This document shows, in pieces, positions 36,668 through 49,699 of a DNA stretch of 64,000 nucleotides. The stretch comes from Chlorops oryzae. Its lineage: Eukaryota; Arthropoda; Insecta; Diptera; Chloropidae. Where the stretch lies: NCBI GenBank assembly GCA_020466095.1, contig CM035809.1, positions 24,241,942-24,305,941 on the forward strand, read 5' to 3'. How positions within the stretch are numbered: the first letter of the stretch is position 1; every line of letters starts with the position of its first letter. Position numbers and translations under genes: made by a program. Below the pieces are notes generated by a model. That model saw nothing but the letters and a program-made list of their open reading frames with translations, ran no database searches and was not told the DNA's origin.

Positions 36668-37175
36668 CCGTTATCATCATCATCATCACCATCATCATCA
36701 CCATCATCATCACCATCATCATCACCATCATCATCACCATCATCATCACCATCATCATCACCAACATCATCACCACATCATCATCACCAACATCATCACC
36801 ATCATCATCATCACCATAATCATCACCATCATCATCACCATCATCATCACCATCATCATCACCATCATCATCACCATCATCTTCATCCACATCATCACCA
36901 TATCATCACCACCATCATCACCATCATTCATCACACACCACCATCATTCACCATCATCACATCATCATCACCATCATCATCACCATCATCATCACATCAT
37001 CATCACCATCATCATCACACATCATCATCATCACACCATCATCTCACATCATCATCACCATCATCACATCACCACATCATCTCATCATCATCACCATCAT
37101 CACCATCATTATCACCATCATCATCATCATCATCATATCATCATCAACATCACATCATCATCATCAATCATTTCA
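36476..37175 (+). repeat. CAT microsatellite array, copy 2
   Basis: About 700 bp of (CAT)n with CATCAC variants, cleaner in its first 400 bp than the copy at the window start. The 3' flank is unlike that of copy 1. It creates a long Asp/Met-rich reading frame on the minus strand that is an artefact. Confidence 0.95.
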
Positions 37176-37710
37176 CTATAATTGTTTTATTTCATCAAAC
37201 CCTCACCATCATAAAACGATTTTTCATATCACCATTTTCCCATCAAAAATATACAAAATCTTTAACTATCATCAGGAAAATGACGACACACATCATGCTA
37301 CACTTCAATGTGTTTTATTCTTCAATCAAACCATCCTCAATCATGATTTTAATCATACCATTTTCACCATAAAATTACAGATTATTTTTTAATATCAGAA
37401 ATATACACAACAACATCTACACTCATTATTCATTCAAAGTTCTAAGATTTTCATATCACTTTGAGTAATTAATTAAATGTAGTTTTTCAATAAATTTAAT
37501 CAAAAATCTCCTCGAATGCATCAAGAGATTTTTCATAACCATTTGCGCCATAGATAAATCGTCATGGATTTTCAAAATTTCCATAAAAGTGACGACAATC
37601 TACGTGGCTTCATCTTTAAGAGTTTTATTCTATTCAAAGCGGCCTCTGCAAAAAATAAAAACGGAGACTTTAAGGTTAAGAAGATCTATACGCCTTTAAC
37701 TACTACTTAC

Positions 37711-40700
37711 GTATAACTGTATTGCCATTAGCAATATTATCCACGCCCATTTGTATATTCTTGACATTGAAATCCATTTTTACTTGCTCCGTGGTTAAAT
37801 ACGTGCGACCATCTTCTGACTCATGCGGTTGGGCTTTGAAGTATATTTTTGCCTTGACACCATCTTGAATGAAGCGAATTTTTTTAAAATAACAAAATGT
37901 TAATTCGTTTGTGCATCGTTGAAGATATAAGTTTTTAATGCAATTGAAAAATTCTAAAAAATGGAAAAGAATTTTCTTAAGATTTACCATCTAGAAGAAT
38001 TATAGCCTTTCTTAACTTGATCGTCATGGATGCATTTTTCACTGATTTGACATGATTTTTTACGTCTAGGTAAATTTTAAGAACCACTTAAAGCGAGAAT
38101 TTGATGAATAGTGCCTAAAAATCTTCGAACTTCTTGCTCCCTCCATACTCTCTTCCCTCTTTGTTTAGAAAAGAAGCTGTTTGTTCGCATCCGGTGGGAA
38201 AAAATTCCCAAGAAAATTTAGAATTCAACTGTATCGGTTCTCAACTGGTATGGAACGGGATTAAGGTCCTTATATTTTTAGATACATTGATGTAAAAAAT
38301 ATTCTTACTCACCGTATTCACCCCAATAGTCGCCAGCTCCAGATGCTTTGACTAAAATTAAGACACCAGTAGAACGATACTGTGCTTTCACTTTTATATG
38401 AGGAATTTCGCAAGTCAACTGGAATTGAAGTGTGTCAAAATCAGAGCTGTAAACAGAATGAAAGAAATTTTATTGTAGTAAAAGAAAAAATCATACATAC
38501 TTATGTATAGGGTAAGAGGAGGTATATTGGTATATGTATATACGATGAAAGCTCCGCTTAACTTAACATTAACTAACGACTTAACTTAAAAATTATTAAC
38601 TGAAAAACATAACTTAACAACGTAGTAATAACTGAAACTTAACTTAAACTTAAACTTAACTAACTTAACTTAACTTAACTTAACTTAACTTAACTTAATA
38701 ACTTAACTTAACTGAACTTAACTTAACTTAACTTAACTGCACTTGGAAACTTAACTTAACTTAACTAACTTAACTTAACTTAACTTAACTTAACTTAACT
38801 TAACTTAACTTAACTTAACTTAACTTAACTTAACTTAACTTAACTTAACTTAACATAAATTAACTTAACTCGAATTAACTTAATTTAACTTAACTTAACT
38901 GAACTTAACAACTTAACTTAACTTGGCATAATTTAACTTAAATTAGCTTAAATTAAATTAACTTAAATCTACTTTATTTACTTAAAAGCTTGTCCCCTAT
39001 ATTCTTAAGTCAAAATATTTAAGCTTTAAAGAATTTCTTCCATTCTTAATACACATACTTTGAGCACATTAAATCAGCTGATTCATTAAGTTAATTTAAG
39101 ATGCAATCAGTCATGACTGACTCAGTCAAAAGAGGAAGGATTTGTCTCATAACTTATATGCTTTTCCCCTAATCTGTTACCCTGTTTAGATTGGGTTTTG
39201 TTAAAAATCAAGAATCAGCTGATTGCTGCAGTTTTCAAAAATTTTACATCCTTGCCAACAAAATTTTCATCTAAACATGCTCTGTATGAGTAAAAATTCC
39301 TATAAGCATCAATGGATAGAAGACCCCCTTTTTCTGCAAATTTTTACGGCACTCCTGACCATGAGCACGTAGTGCAATTTTGTCGCTTCTCATTTCTGCC
39401 GGTGTTCTTAAATCATTAACCAAACGTCATTGACTGCATATGTATGTATGTATGAATGCACATTTGTTTATGTGCGTGCTGTGTGTGTGTTTACTTGCAG
39501 CTAGAACACTTGGTAATTATATTCGGCTTTATTTTTCTGTGACGGACAACAACGAGTCTTGCAGGTTTCTGTTTTTTGTTTTTCTTTTTCACCTTTCAAC
39601 ATGCAACGCCAGGTCGCCGTAGCAGGCTTTTGACAATTTCTTGTGGCAATTTTTCGCCACCTTCTATGAGCACATTGCGCCTAACTGTCGCGTGCTCTAA
39701 AATTAAAGCAAAAAATAAAATAATAATCCATATGAAAGAAAAAGAAACTGCAGCTGAGGCGAAAATGACTTTTAAGCACGCTTTTGACGGTGATTTTTTA
39801 AACATTTTATATTTTTTTATAATAATTTTTTTTATTTTTTGCCTGCAGTTTTTGCACGTTTTATGGTTTCAAGGCTCTGCGGCAGGTTTTTTTCTAAGTG
39901 TTACACTATTCGTTCCAATGCGATTTGGGGTTTCTATGTGTTTTTTTGCTCCAAACTTGAGTCAAGTTTAAAGGCATGACGCAAGATCGACTTTTTACTC
40001 ACGCTTGAATCGTATGTATCAAGGTGGATAGAGAATCGTTGGCGAAATGAAAAAGATTCAGGCTCCTCATCTAGATAATTGCATTCGAAGTCCACTTGTC
40101 TCTTCAATATTATAGGTTTTTTTTTTCTTCTTTTTTTGCATGAAGTTGTTCGTTCTAGTGACTTGCAATTTTCTCTTTTTGAGATCAAGGTTACGATTGC
40201 GATACGATACGAGCGTGTGAGATGATTAGCAGCAAGTTTTTTGAGCTATTGAGGTATTAAAAAATCTCCTTGATTGTGATAAGCGTGGAAGGAAGAAGTG
40301 GCAATTATTTTATGTGCATCAAGTTAGCTTGCACTTTTTCGAATTTCCCGAAAAAAATTATTGTGCTGTAATGTGCCCAGTTTGTGCTATCATGTGCCAT
40401 TTCGAAAAAAAAAAATCCTCAAGGGATGCCATTTTTATGAGGAGGTCCTTTTTTTCGTGTCAAGTTAGCTTGCACTTTTTCGAATTTCCCCAAAAAAATT
40501 ATTGTGCTGTAATGTGCCCAGTTTGTGCTATCATGTGCCGTTTCGAAAAAAAAAATAGCACAAAATGGGCACATTACAGCACAATAATTTTTTTTTGCTA
40601 AAAGCTAATTTGATACGAAAAAAAGGACCTCCTCATAAAAATGGCATCCCTTGAGGAATTTTTTTTTTCGAAACGGCACATGATAGCACAAACTGGGCAC

Positions 40701-43700
40701 ATTACAGCTCAATAATTTTTTTTCGGGAGAATTCGAAAAAGTGCAAGCTAACTTGATGCACATAATTATTTTAAGTAAAATGTTTAAAAGATAAAAACAG
40801 TTTTATATATATATTAAGTGAACTCTTTAGTTCCGAAAAGGTCCTTGAAGTGGCCATGTTTTAACCCCTTCCAAATAGATTGTTCGAGTCTAAACACTCA
40901 ATTCGCTTTCTAATTATTGATCTGGGTCTTGAACGCTTAGTATTATTTTATGAAGGAGCAAAACTTTTTGATTCGAAGCGAACGCATCGTCTCTCTTCCA
41001 TTGAGCGTAGTCAATTCTGTGAAGGTGAAACTGCTAGACTATTTGAATATACTTATATAAACAATTATTCTTTTTTGAACAAGACTGTATTTATATGTAC
41101 TTATATATGCTACATACATATATATTAATGAAGCAATTTTATTTTCCAGAGAAACTTAAAGCCTTTCCAACTTGCAATTGATGTTTTAACCCCGATTTCT
41201 ATCAAATCTATATAATATTGTTGATTGTTCTAAGACACTCAATCGCTTTTCTAATTACTCTATTTTCTCGAAGTGCTTAACCCCTGTGTGCTCAGTTACA
41301 GTTAAGTTTAATTTTTAATTGAGCAATTGAATCCGATCAAAACTATTATTTTCTACAGATATGAACGATTGCGGCATCTGAAAACGTGATTGCTTAAAGT
41401 CAATGTGCTCTTCACGCTTAGAATTACAATTAATTTTTTTTTTTTTACTTTATGAATAAATCATAAAAACCGTTTAACTTCGCTTTACGCATGCAAATTA
41501 TGAAGTAAATAAAGGCGTGAACAATAAAATGAATAACTGATTTCGTAGGGTATGGCTGGAGTCTTCTTTTCGAGTGATTTCCCTCATGAGCAAATCATAC
41601 TTACCGAATATTAGTCACCGTTATATTGCCAACACCGTAAGCTTGTATATTGCGGAACAGAGCACGATATCCATCGGGTCCACTGCCCAATACAATTCCA
41701 ATCTCATCGATAATCACGGGTTCTATCTGTTAGAGAATAGATGAGGAATAAAGAAAGCTTATTGGGTAATTTAAACGTTTTTTTTAAATATCCGAAGTTT
41801 CTTGATCGGATAAAATTCAATGAAATAGAAAAGTCAAACATGGTGGAACCCTCTTGATTGAATCATTTTTCCATTTAAACAGGAAATTGAAATGCATTTT
41901 TACATAGAATCCTTATTATCCGAGCTGGATAATCGGAAATCCGGATAATGGAAAATTCCGAAAATTGGATATCCGGATAATCGGATATTCCGGAAATGGG
42001 ATATCCGAGTAATCAGATATCCGGGTAATCGGATAAGGATAATGGGATTCCGGATAATCGGATAATGGGATATATGGATAATCATATATCAGGATAATCG
42101 GATATAGAGATAATCTGATATAAGGACAATCGGACAAACGGATAATCGGATGTAAGGATAAAAGGACATATGCAAAATCTGATATAATGATATTCGGACA
42201 TCAGGATAATCGAAAATTCCGACAATTGGATATCCGGTTAATCGGATATTACGAAAATGGGATATCCGGATAATCAGATATCCGGGTAATCGGATAAGGA
42301 TAATGGGATTTACGGATAATCGGATAATGGGATCTTATGGATAATCATATATCAGGATAATCGGATATAGAGATAATCGGATATACGGATAATAGAGTAT
42401 TCGGATAATCGAAATCCCTGATACTCGGATAATGGAATCGACCTCGAAAATCGCGGATATCGTTAATGGATATTTCGAGATGGGATATCCATAATAGATA
42501 TCCGGTAATCGGATAGGTAATGTGATTTCCGGATAATCGGATCTTTCGATAGGGTATATGGATAATCATATATCAGGCTACATGTCAATACCTCAGGAAA
42601 TCTGCAATTCGGATATTGATAATTCGACTTTATACGACAATCGGATAACTCCTGAATGTAAGGATAATGGATATGGACACATCTGACATCAGGATAATCG
42701 AATATATTAAATAATACTCGATATAACTTAACTGATATGCACATAATCGGATATACGGATAAAGTTTGTTTTTATTACGGATAATTACGAATTCCCTGAT
42801 ACTCGGTATCAATCGAATCACCTGGAAAACGAGTTTCGGATAATTCAGAGTTACTCTACCTTTTGTCGTTAGATTAAGCATCTTTCGATAGGAATTTTTT
42901 TGAGCACTAGTCAAACGCTACAACACTGGTTAATTTTGTCGACCTCTATACGTAGAAACACTCCTTTAAAGTAGAGGCTACACGACTCAGTTCAAAGATA
43001 GAAACTCATCAGAACTTGAAGCTTGGACTGATAATTTTTTTTTTTTACCATAAAATTACAATTCTGAAGGTATCAATCTCACTCACCTCATACATTTCGA
43101 GTTCGGGTACACCTTGTCGCAGATAATGCACCAATTTATTTCCACTATCACGCAAACACTGGTTAATTTGTGCCTCATCACGTGGACACTGCTGTAGGTA
43201 GTATGCTATCGGATTTAAAAGATCGTGGAGAGGAGAGAGAGGGAGAGAGGAAAATAAATTATAATTTTATTGACAACCAAAATGCATTCGAATGACAACG
43301 AAAGTCATATTTAAGTTGAATTTATATTCATTCGAAATATTTTCTATGTTCATTTTTTTGTTGTTGTAAATAGATGGTTGTACGTTCTGGGAATATATAC
43401 ATATATATGTATATGCACGTTTCGTAGTATAATTTTTTGCATTCAAAATAAATAAAATATTGTGGATTTTTTAACAGAGAAATGCAATTTGTGTCTGCAT
43501 CTGAGGCTACTTTGTTAGTGAAAGGGTTAAACCGGGATAATCAGGAAACATGTATATTCATGATTGCTTCATTGAATGAAAAATGCCCCGATAGCAAGAA
43601 TAATACAATATGGGACTTATTCCGATTGATCGATTAAATTTCTTCGAGGGGTTGGTTGCTAGACTAGGCAGAGGACACTGTATACATTTCTGTAGAGGGT

Positions 43701-45449
43701 GCTAGAAAACTTCAAAAAATATACAATAAAATGTACAGGATAACTACACAGCTCTTTTTAAAACTTTATTTAACTTCGCAGAGTATTTAGACAGAATGAA
43801 CGGCCAGAGTTATAAATCGCTATATAAGTACTTTCAAGATTGTTTAAAATATCCAAATCTCATATTAAGCGAGTATACTTAAAAGCTTTATTAATTCCAT
43901 AAATATGCAAATACTATTAAAAGCCAATCAGGCACACAACATGAATTTTTATGCCTTAAATATATTACGCAATTCTTAGCTGATGGTTATGAAATGTCAA
44001 AATTTAAAATTAATATATTAATAAATAATAATAATACATCTCTTGGCCAACTACACCTGCGAGTCCTTAAAAACATTTTTTAATCTGAGATTATTTTGCA
44101 TTTATGGTTTCTAAAAACTATTAAAAAAATCATGAATATTCATGTTTCCTTGAAAAATGTTCTTGATATTTTGATTTCAGACCACTCATATTTTTAGGAA
44201 AAATATAATCGAAAGGATCACTCGCAGACAAAGTCTAACAGAAAAGAATATGAACTTCCACTATTTATCCTCGTCATTAATAATTTTACAGTAATCCCTG
44301 AGTATATTTCACCCTCATATATAAACACTCCCCGCTTAAAAGAATCAAGTATACGCAGTGTCATTGTCATTCTTCGATGGACTGAAATCATTTTGATATA
44401 AGCACTTTCCGCTCATTAGAGAGGGTTTATTTACATTGTTGATGGAACTTTTAGGCAAGGTGTACTATATGGGCAATTCCATGAATATGGTCCCACCCAT
44501 GACACTCCTTTTTTAAGGTGTTAGCTCATAATTATTGAGAATTTTTAAGCTCTCAAATTACGCAATTTGTGATTATAATGGCTGTCACGGGTGGCCAGTT
44601 TCTCGTGGAATTGCCCCACATAGTAAAATGATCAATTAATTTTGGACAGCTGGAAACATGACTATCTCCTTTTTTTTCAACTGAGTGATTCTTTTATGCT
44701 TTGAAGGATCTTCCTTTGAGACTTCAAAGACACAGAAGTAAATAAGTAATTTTTCTTTGATTAGTTTTATTCTTTTTTATATTGACAGCATTCCTGTAGA
44801 AAAAAATTTCCTGTTTTCGGTCTTTGGGGGATTTTCTTGCTCGGGGCTCTCAAGCCAAAAACCAGAAAAGTACGACAAAAAAAAACGTATGTATTCACCA
44901 GGCTTGCGAAGAAATTCATTTTTATCCGCTTAACAGAGCTGGACAGTAAGTAACTCAACCCATAAAAAATCTCTTTTTGGGTCTTTACAGATCAGAAGTA
45001 AAACGATTTTTGGGGCCCGTTATGATTTGAACGTGGGCGTGGTACTTTGGGTGCTGTTGAGAATTTCTTTTAATATCAGAAAATAAAAATTCTGTTTATA
45101 TCTGTGGAATACTGTAATAATTTAAACGATTCGTGGCGATGAGGCAAACCTTTGCATATCTTCGAGTCGTTGAATTTTAATGCGATGACTTAATAGAGGA
45201 AGAAAAATTACAAAAACTCCATAGAAACATCTATGATTATGCAGAAAACTTTGATGGCTTCGGAAAAACCCAATTTCAATCCACTTTGGAACATCTCTGA
45301 AATCTCTATGACGCTCTCTAACTAAGTCCAGTCTATGGCCTCAGTTCATTCATTGATTATTTTTATTAATAAAAAAAAAACTTACGTTGTTCAGCTAGAG
45401 CGATGCTCAGCATTGGAAGAATCCAAATCCAATTGAAATAGTGCAACAT
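37711..45449 (-). CDS. Takeout/JHBP-family secreted protein B, 3' end not found
   Basis: Second same-strand member of the takeout/JHBP family. Minus-strand exons: 45449-45386 (signal peptide MLHYFNWIWILPMLSIALAE), 43205-43087 (PYYLQQCPRDEAQINQC, the family cysteine pair), 41726-41605 (GIVLGSGPDGYRALF), 38446-38313 (LQFQLTCEIPHIKVKAQY), 37863-37711 (DGVKAKIYFKA to NTVIR). All junctions have GT-AG ends and consistent phase, 592 nt in total. The last exon stops in phase 1 with a GTAAGT donor, so at least one more exon with the C-terminal 50-60 residues is expected. I could not find it between 32500 and 37700. Introns are filled with repeats. Confidence 0.85.
38560..38970 (+). repeat. TTAAC pentanucleotide array
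   Basis: About 400 bp of TTAAC repeats with few interruptions near 38740 and 38910. In JHBP gene B intron 4 (38447-41604). It differs from the insect telomere unit TTAGG. Confidence 0.95.
40312..40763. mobile_element. Long near-perfect palindrome with 9-bp TSD
   Basis: A 452-bp foldback. Arms of about 220 bp each contain the unit TTAGCTTGCACTTTTTCGAA through GTGCTATCATGTGCC; the left arm has it twice. Ends ATGTGCATCAAG and the inverse. AATTATTTT occurs at 40303-40311 and 40764-40772. The 9-bp duplication suggests a Mutator-like foldback element. Located in JHBP gene B intron 4 (between exons at 41605 and 38446). Confidence 0.9.
41915..42780 (+). repeat. GGATAATCGGATAT minisatellite
   Basis: Irregular repeats of GGATAATCGGATATCCGGAT, with a longer-range unit of about 300 bp (compare 42000 and 42270). 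In JHBP gene B intron 2. Reading frames inside it are artefacts. Confidence 0.95.
44463..44625. mobile_element. MITE, about 163 bp
   Basis: TACTATATGGGCAATTCCAT at the left and GGAATTGCCCCACATAGTA at the right; arms of about 45 bp. Confidence 0.7.
44818..45240 (-). repeat. Inverted duplicate flanking JHBP B exon 1, left arm
   Basis: Inverse of 46606-47017 at high identity over more than 400 bp, sharing TTTTCTTGCTCGGGGCTCTC and AGTACCACGCCCACG (inverse). The arms enclose about 1.37 kb with exon 1 and the upstream region of gene B. Confidence 0.88.
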
Positions 45450-45479
45450 TTTCGTTTTCCTTTTTCCTCAATACTCAAA

Positions 45480-46320
45480 TCGAAAGTAAAAGTGACAAAT
45501 TCAAATAAAAGTAGCACTTCACTTAGAGATCGTTTTACTAATAAATTTTTTTTTTTTTTAATGACGTTAATTAAACACTGCAGCCCGCGGCGAAAGTGAC
45601 TAGAGGTGCGTTTCAGAAAAGAAAAAAAAAAAAATATTGAAAAACAAACACTCAATTTCACTTTGTGCACACCCGACTGCGATTGCGACTCACGTTTGGG
45701 CCCAAAAGGTTTCGAAACGCGAATTTAGGTCAACAACAACAACAACAACAATAAGCAGGCGCAAGAAAAAACTTCGACCGTTCGAGTCTTGCTTGAAAAT
45801 TCTTGTTCTTATGCCTCAAAATGAATTTCTTCGGAGCGCTTTTGACTCGCAGCAGCAACTTTCACGCGATTCTCTTGGCAAATGAGCTCTGAGGCACTTG
45901 GACACTGCGTTTTAAGCCAAGCCAATCAACGGAAGAAATGCAGAAAGCACACTCATCAGCTCGTGGCTTAAATACATACACACACACGAAGAATAAAAAT
46001 AAAGAAGCAAGCCATAAAAAGCGGTAAGAAGGCAAAAGGAAAAGAAAAGAAAATAAGACGATAAGACCGAAAGAAACAATTTCGAAAGAAATGCGTGACT
46101 GAGCGACGTTCAACGAGCCGGCGAAGGAAACAACAAAAAAAAAAGAGAAAATAATATAAAATAAAATGAAAAAAAATATAAATATAAAAAAAAAATAATA
46201 TAAAATGTCAACAATTACTAAAAATGGCCTTAAGGTCTGAAAAGGGCGATTTCGACTGAGTTCTGAACTATGCAGAAATGTGCAAGGGTCAAGGGTATTT
46301 AAGGAACATACCAAAGTTGG
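45480..46320 (-). promoter_or_regulatory. Probable 5'UTR and promoter region of JHBP gene B
   Basis: Minus-strand TTAAATA near 46300, a CTCAGTCG initiator-like string near 46256, a CCAAACGTGAGT donor near 45694 and a CACCTCTAG acceptor near 45592. These would make a non-coding first exon. The TATA-to-Inr spacing is longer than ideal, so the start site is uncertain. Confidence 0.35.
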
Positions 46321-46605
46321 TGATTATTTTAGACGACACTGTGCGGCACGTGGCTCTTACATCTATAATGTATAAATTGAGGTCCAACAATAGAGAGTCT
46401 GTTAAATACGGCCAGGATATGGTGGGAATGGGGGCGGCCTTCAGAGGGTAGTATATCGAGTCTCAAACTCCTTGAAGGGACCCATCGAGTTTCTTAATAA
46501 GCCGGGTGAATACGACTCGTTTTTTGCTAGGGTGCACCATTCAAGAAAACCCCCCAGATACCGAAAAAAGAAATTCTTCCGATATAAAAAATCATCACTC
46601 AAATA

Positions 46606-47017
46606 TGTTTGTATGGAGTTTTTTAATTTTTTCTTCTATTAACTAATCGCATTAAAATTCAACGACTCGAGATATGCAAAGGTTTGCCTCATCGTCACGA
46701 ATCTTTTAAATTATTACAGTATTCCACAGATATAAACAGAATTTTTATTTTCTGATATTAAAAGAAATTCTCAACAGCACCCAAAGTACCACGCCCACGT
46801 TCAAATCATAACGGGCCCCAAAAATCGTTTTGCTTCTGATCTGTAAAGACCCAAAGAGAGATTTTTTATGGGTTGAGTTACTTACTGTCCAGCTCTGTTA
46901 AGCGGATAAAAATGAATTTCTTCGCAAGCCTGGTGAATACATACATACTTTTTTTTGTCGTACTTTTCTGGTTTTTGGCTTGAGAGCCCCGAGCAAGAAA
47001 ATCCCCCAGAGACTAAA
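46606..47017 (+). repeat. Inverted duplicate, right arm
   Basis: Partner of 44818-45240. No coding potential recognised in either arm. Confidence 0.88.
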
Positions 47018-47118
47018 ACGACACTCCCTGCTTCCGATTTATAAAAGAGTTAACTTATTAAACTCTTCTTTCTTTTTGATTGGAAATCTTCAAAGCCCCA
47101 GAGGCAGGATATTTTTAT

Positions 47119-47349
47119 CAGCTCGATTCTAAGTACTCCCGAGGAACGAAATCCTGGAGAATTAACTTTTCTCGAGACAAAAATTCTCCATTTTTAAATA
47201 GATATGGATAAGGAAAATTATGGGTATGGGTCAAATATCTATTACCCATCAAGTTTCTTCGCCCAAATAATTAAGAAAGAAGAAGTTTACTCTGGAGAAA
47301 AGTCAATTGCCCGGGAGTTCGTTCCCCGGGAACATACAAAATCGGGCTG
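47119..47349. mobile_element. hAT-like MITE of the CAGCCCGATT family, copy 2
   Basis: Left end CAGCTCGATTCTAAGTA, right end CAAAATCGGGCTG. The interior shares TATGGGTATGGGT-like and TTTTCTCGAGA strings with copy 1. The flanking duplication is not recognisable. Confidence 0.65.
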
Positions 47350-48744
47350 TGTTTTGATTTCTCTTTGGAAGCGCAAAAAATGCTCTCAGTTGACAGGAAA
47401 GCAGGGGAAAAATATGTTTCTAGCTGTCCAAAAATTATCGATTATTCTATTTAAGAATTCCCTGCCTATAAGTTCCATCAAAAATTTTAATAAATCCGAA
47501 GAATGCTTATACATACTCGTTTATAAATGATTTCAGTCCTCCAAAGAATAAAAACGACACCCCTTCAATCCTGTTAAAAGGGGATTGCTTTAATCCAGAA
47601 AACACTGAACATACATAAAGGTTTTCTTTCATTGAAGACTTGTTAACTCTTGTTTTTCACAGCTTGTCAGTTCCGTAAAGCTCAAAGGCTTTGTTTCATC
47701 TCAGTTTCTTTCGATTTCAATGTCACCTGCGGGTCACTGACCGACCGGGTGAAGTTTTTCAAAACAAAGTTGAAACAAAATTATTCACGAAAATTCACAC
47801 CTTCTCGTCCAAGTCCGATCATCTTTTGTTAAAGGAATCTGCATCTCAACACAATAAAAAAAAAAATTAAAAAAAAAAAAACTGAACTACAGAAAGAACA
47901 AAGTTAATGTAGACAAAATAAAATCCCAAAACTGACTTGCATATTAATGAAACGGGAAAGGCTCTTGCCGTATGAGTGATGTCTTCATCTATCAGAATAC
48001 CTAAAAACTGGATACATTGTACTGAATACGATAGAATACCTCAGCATAAATATACACAGAGCTTATAGAATCTCTTGCATTTTTATAAATATCTCAAAAA
48101 GTTACCTTTTGATTTTAATAAAAGCCTTTTTATATGAAAGGTGATACTTGGAAGTATTATTTAAAAATAACCAAAAAGTGGAACAAAGACTGAAATACAC
48201 TAAAAGTAATATTTCACTTTTATTTTCTTTTTTCTGTAAAAATTTTTCTCTGTGTAAAATTAATCAGAATTTTTTCTAGGTTCTTTAATTTATTACCTAA
48301 TAGATGCCACCTGTTTCATCTTTCTACCTTAATTGATTTTTGAGATATTAAAATTTGAAAAGGCTTACTGAAAAGAGAATTTTCAAAGCTTTTTCAACGT
48401 CCCTGCGCAATAAGAACAAAAAAAGCGGTTTCTATAGTACTTTAAGGTAGTAACTATCTACAAATCAGTCAAATGTTGTTGCTGCTGCCTACTCTTTAAG
48501 TAGCAACTGTACCGACTACAGCAAATATTGCCAAATGAAGAGTTGCACATTTTTATGGATTTCACTGTATTGAGTGAAAATTATTTTGAGCATACTTTAG
48601 GGCTGTTTGAATAATGGAGGGAACCAAAATAATTATGATATAAAGCCAAAACTTTTTAAAAGGAGCTTTTAAATGTAACTTAGTGACTATAATTTAATTT
48701 AACTTTTCTCTCTGGCTAACTACACTAGGTTACAGAATTTTTCC
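47350..48744. other. Intergenic, nothing recognised
   Basis: AT-rich sequence without a supportable reading frame, terminal repeat or tandem array. Confidence 0.4.
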
Positions 48745-49090
48745 CCCTTACGTCTAAATGTACTTTTCTTATGGACTTTGCTTTACTTAAAAAATTATAG
48801 CTTTGCCATTTATGCATGGATTTTGAAGATTAATATCTCATTTTGTTGGGTAAGAAACCATATTTTTGAAAATAATGAAAAATATAATATTTTTAGTGCG
48901 ATCGATTTAAAAAAAAAATTTAAGATGAAAGGAAAATTTTCATGAAAATTTTCTAAACATATGTGATTTTTTTTTTAGCTTTAAAGGTCTGCAGAATCTT
49001 ATTTTCTTGACCGATCTTAAAACTGTCTAAAAAAACGTCTACGAAGGATTAATTCTATTTAATTTGTGTCATAATTTGTTCAAATCAGAT
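48745..49090 (+). repeat. Direct duplicate, left copy
   Basis: Diverged direct repeat of 49700-50045: shared GCCATTTATKCATRGATTTTGA, TTTGTTGGGTAAG and AGGTCTRCAGAATCTTA strings. A MITE lies between the copies. Confidence 0.65.
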
Positions 49091-49099
49091 GATGCATTA

Positions 49100-49672
49100 G
49101 GGTGTCCCAAAAAAATTTTATTTTGCGTATTCTATAATTGTACAAGCGTTTTTTGGAATCTTTTGGAACAAAGTAGTTTTAGGAGTTTTTTCAGATTTTT
49201 TGAAATATTTTTAGAGGTTGCGCTCGAGCAATTTTCCTAAAATTTTAAGATTTTAGACATTTGAGTGCATATATGTAGGTCCATAAGTAAAATGTTCTTG
49301 GATTTCGAGCCGTCAAATCGAAAGAAAAATGTCTATACTTTATATTCATGTACATAAACCATACGTTTTGTCAATCTTTTTGGTCGTTTTCGAGTCATGA
49401 AGTCAATTTTTTCGTTGAAATTTCAAAAACTTTGTACAAAAACGCTTCATTACTTCTAAAATTTACATGAAATTAGAAAAAACTAATGATGCAGTTCAAA
49501 AGATAGTGGAATTTCCACCCATTTAGAAAAAAAAAATGGCTGATGTGTTTCACGCCGTTACAAGGTTAGACCCTACGAAGCTCGTTATAATTTAAAAAAA
49601 CACACAAATTATTTCTTATAATTTATAGCATAATTTTAGGAAGTTCCTTAAAACTTCTCATTTGGGACACCC
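49100..49672. mobile_element. TA-flanked MITE, 573 bp
   Basis: Termini GGGTGTCCCAAA and TTTGGGACACCC, flanked by TA on both sides, as for Tc1/mariner-type insertion. Confidence 0.75.
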
Positions 49673-49699
49673 TAATGATACATTCTCGAGTTCTGCTCG

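Noticed and set aside
36543..36890. Asp/Met-rich 115-codon minus-strand frame
   Set aside because: Pure translation of the CAT microsatellite.
38560..38970. Interstitial telomere repeat
   Set aside because: The unit is TTAAC, not TTAGG, and higher flies lack TTAGG telomeres.
39440..39971. Plus-strand frames with cysteine/phenylalanine-rich sequence
   Set aside because: Inside JHBP gene B intron 4, no family resemblance, low-complexity composition.
41900..42914. Several minus-strand frames rich in YPIIRISDYP
   Set aside because: Translation of the GGATAATC minisatellite, no start context or splice signals.
45862..46314. 150-codon minus-strand frame, very hydrophobic
   Set aside because: Phe/Ile runs come from A-rich sequence read in reverse; it overlaps the probable 5' region of JHBP gene B.
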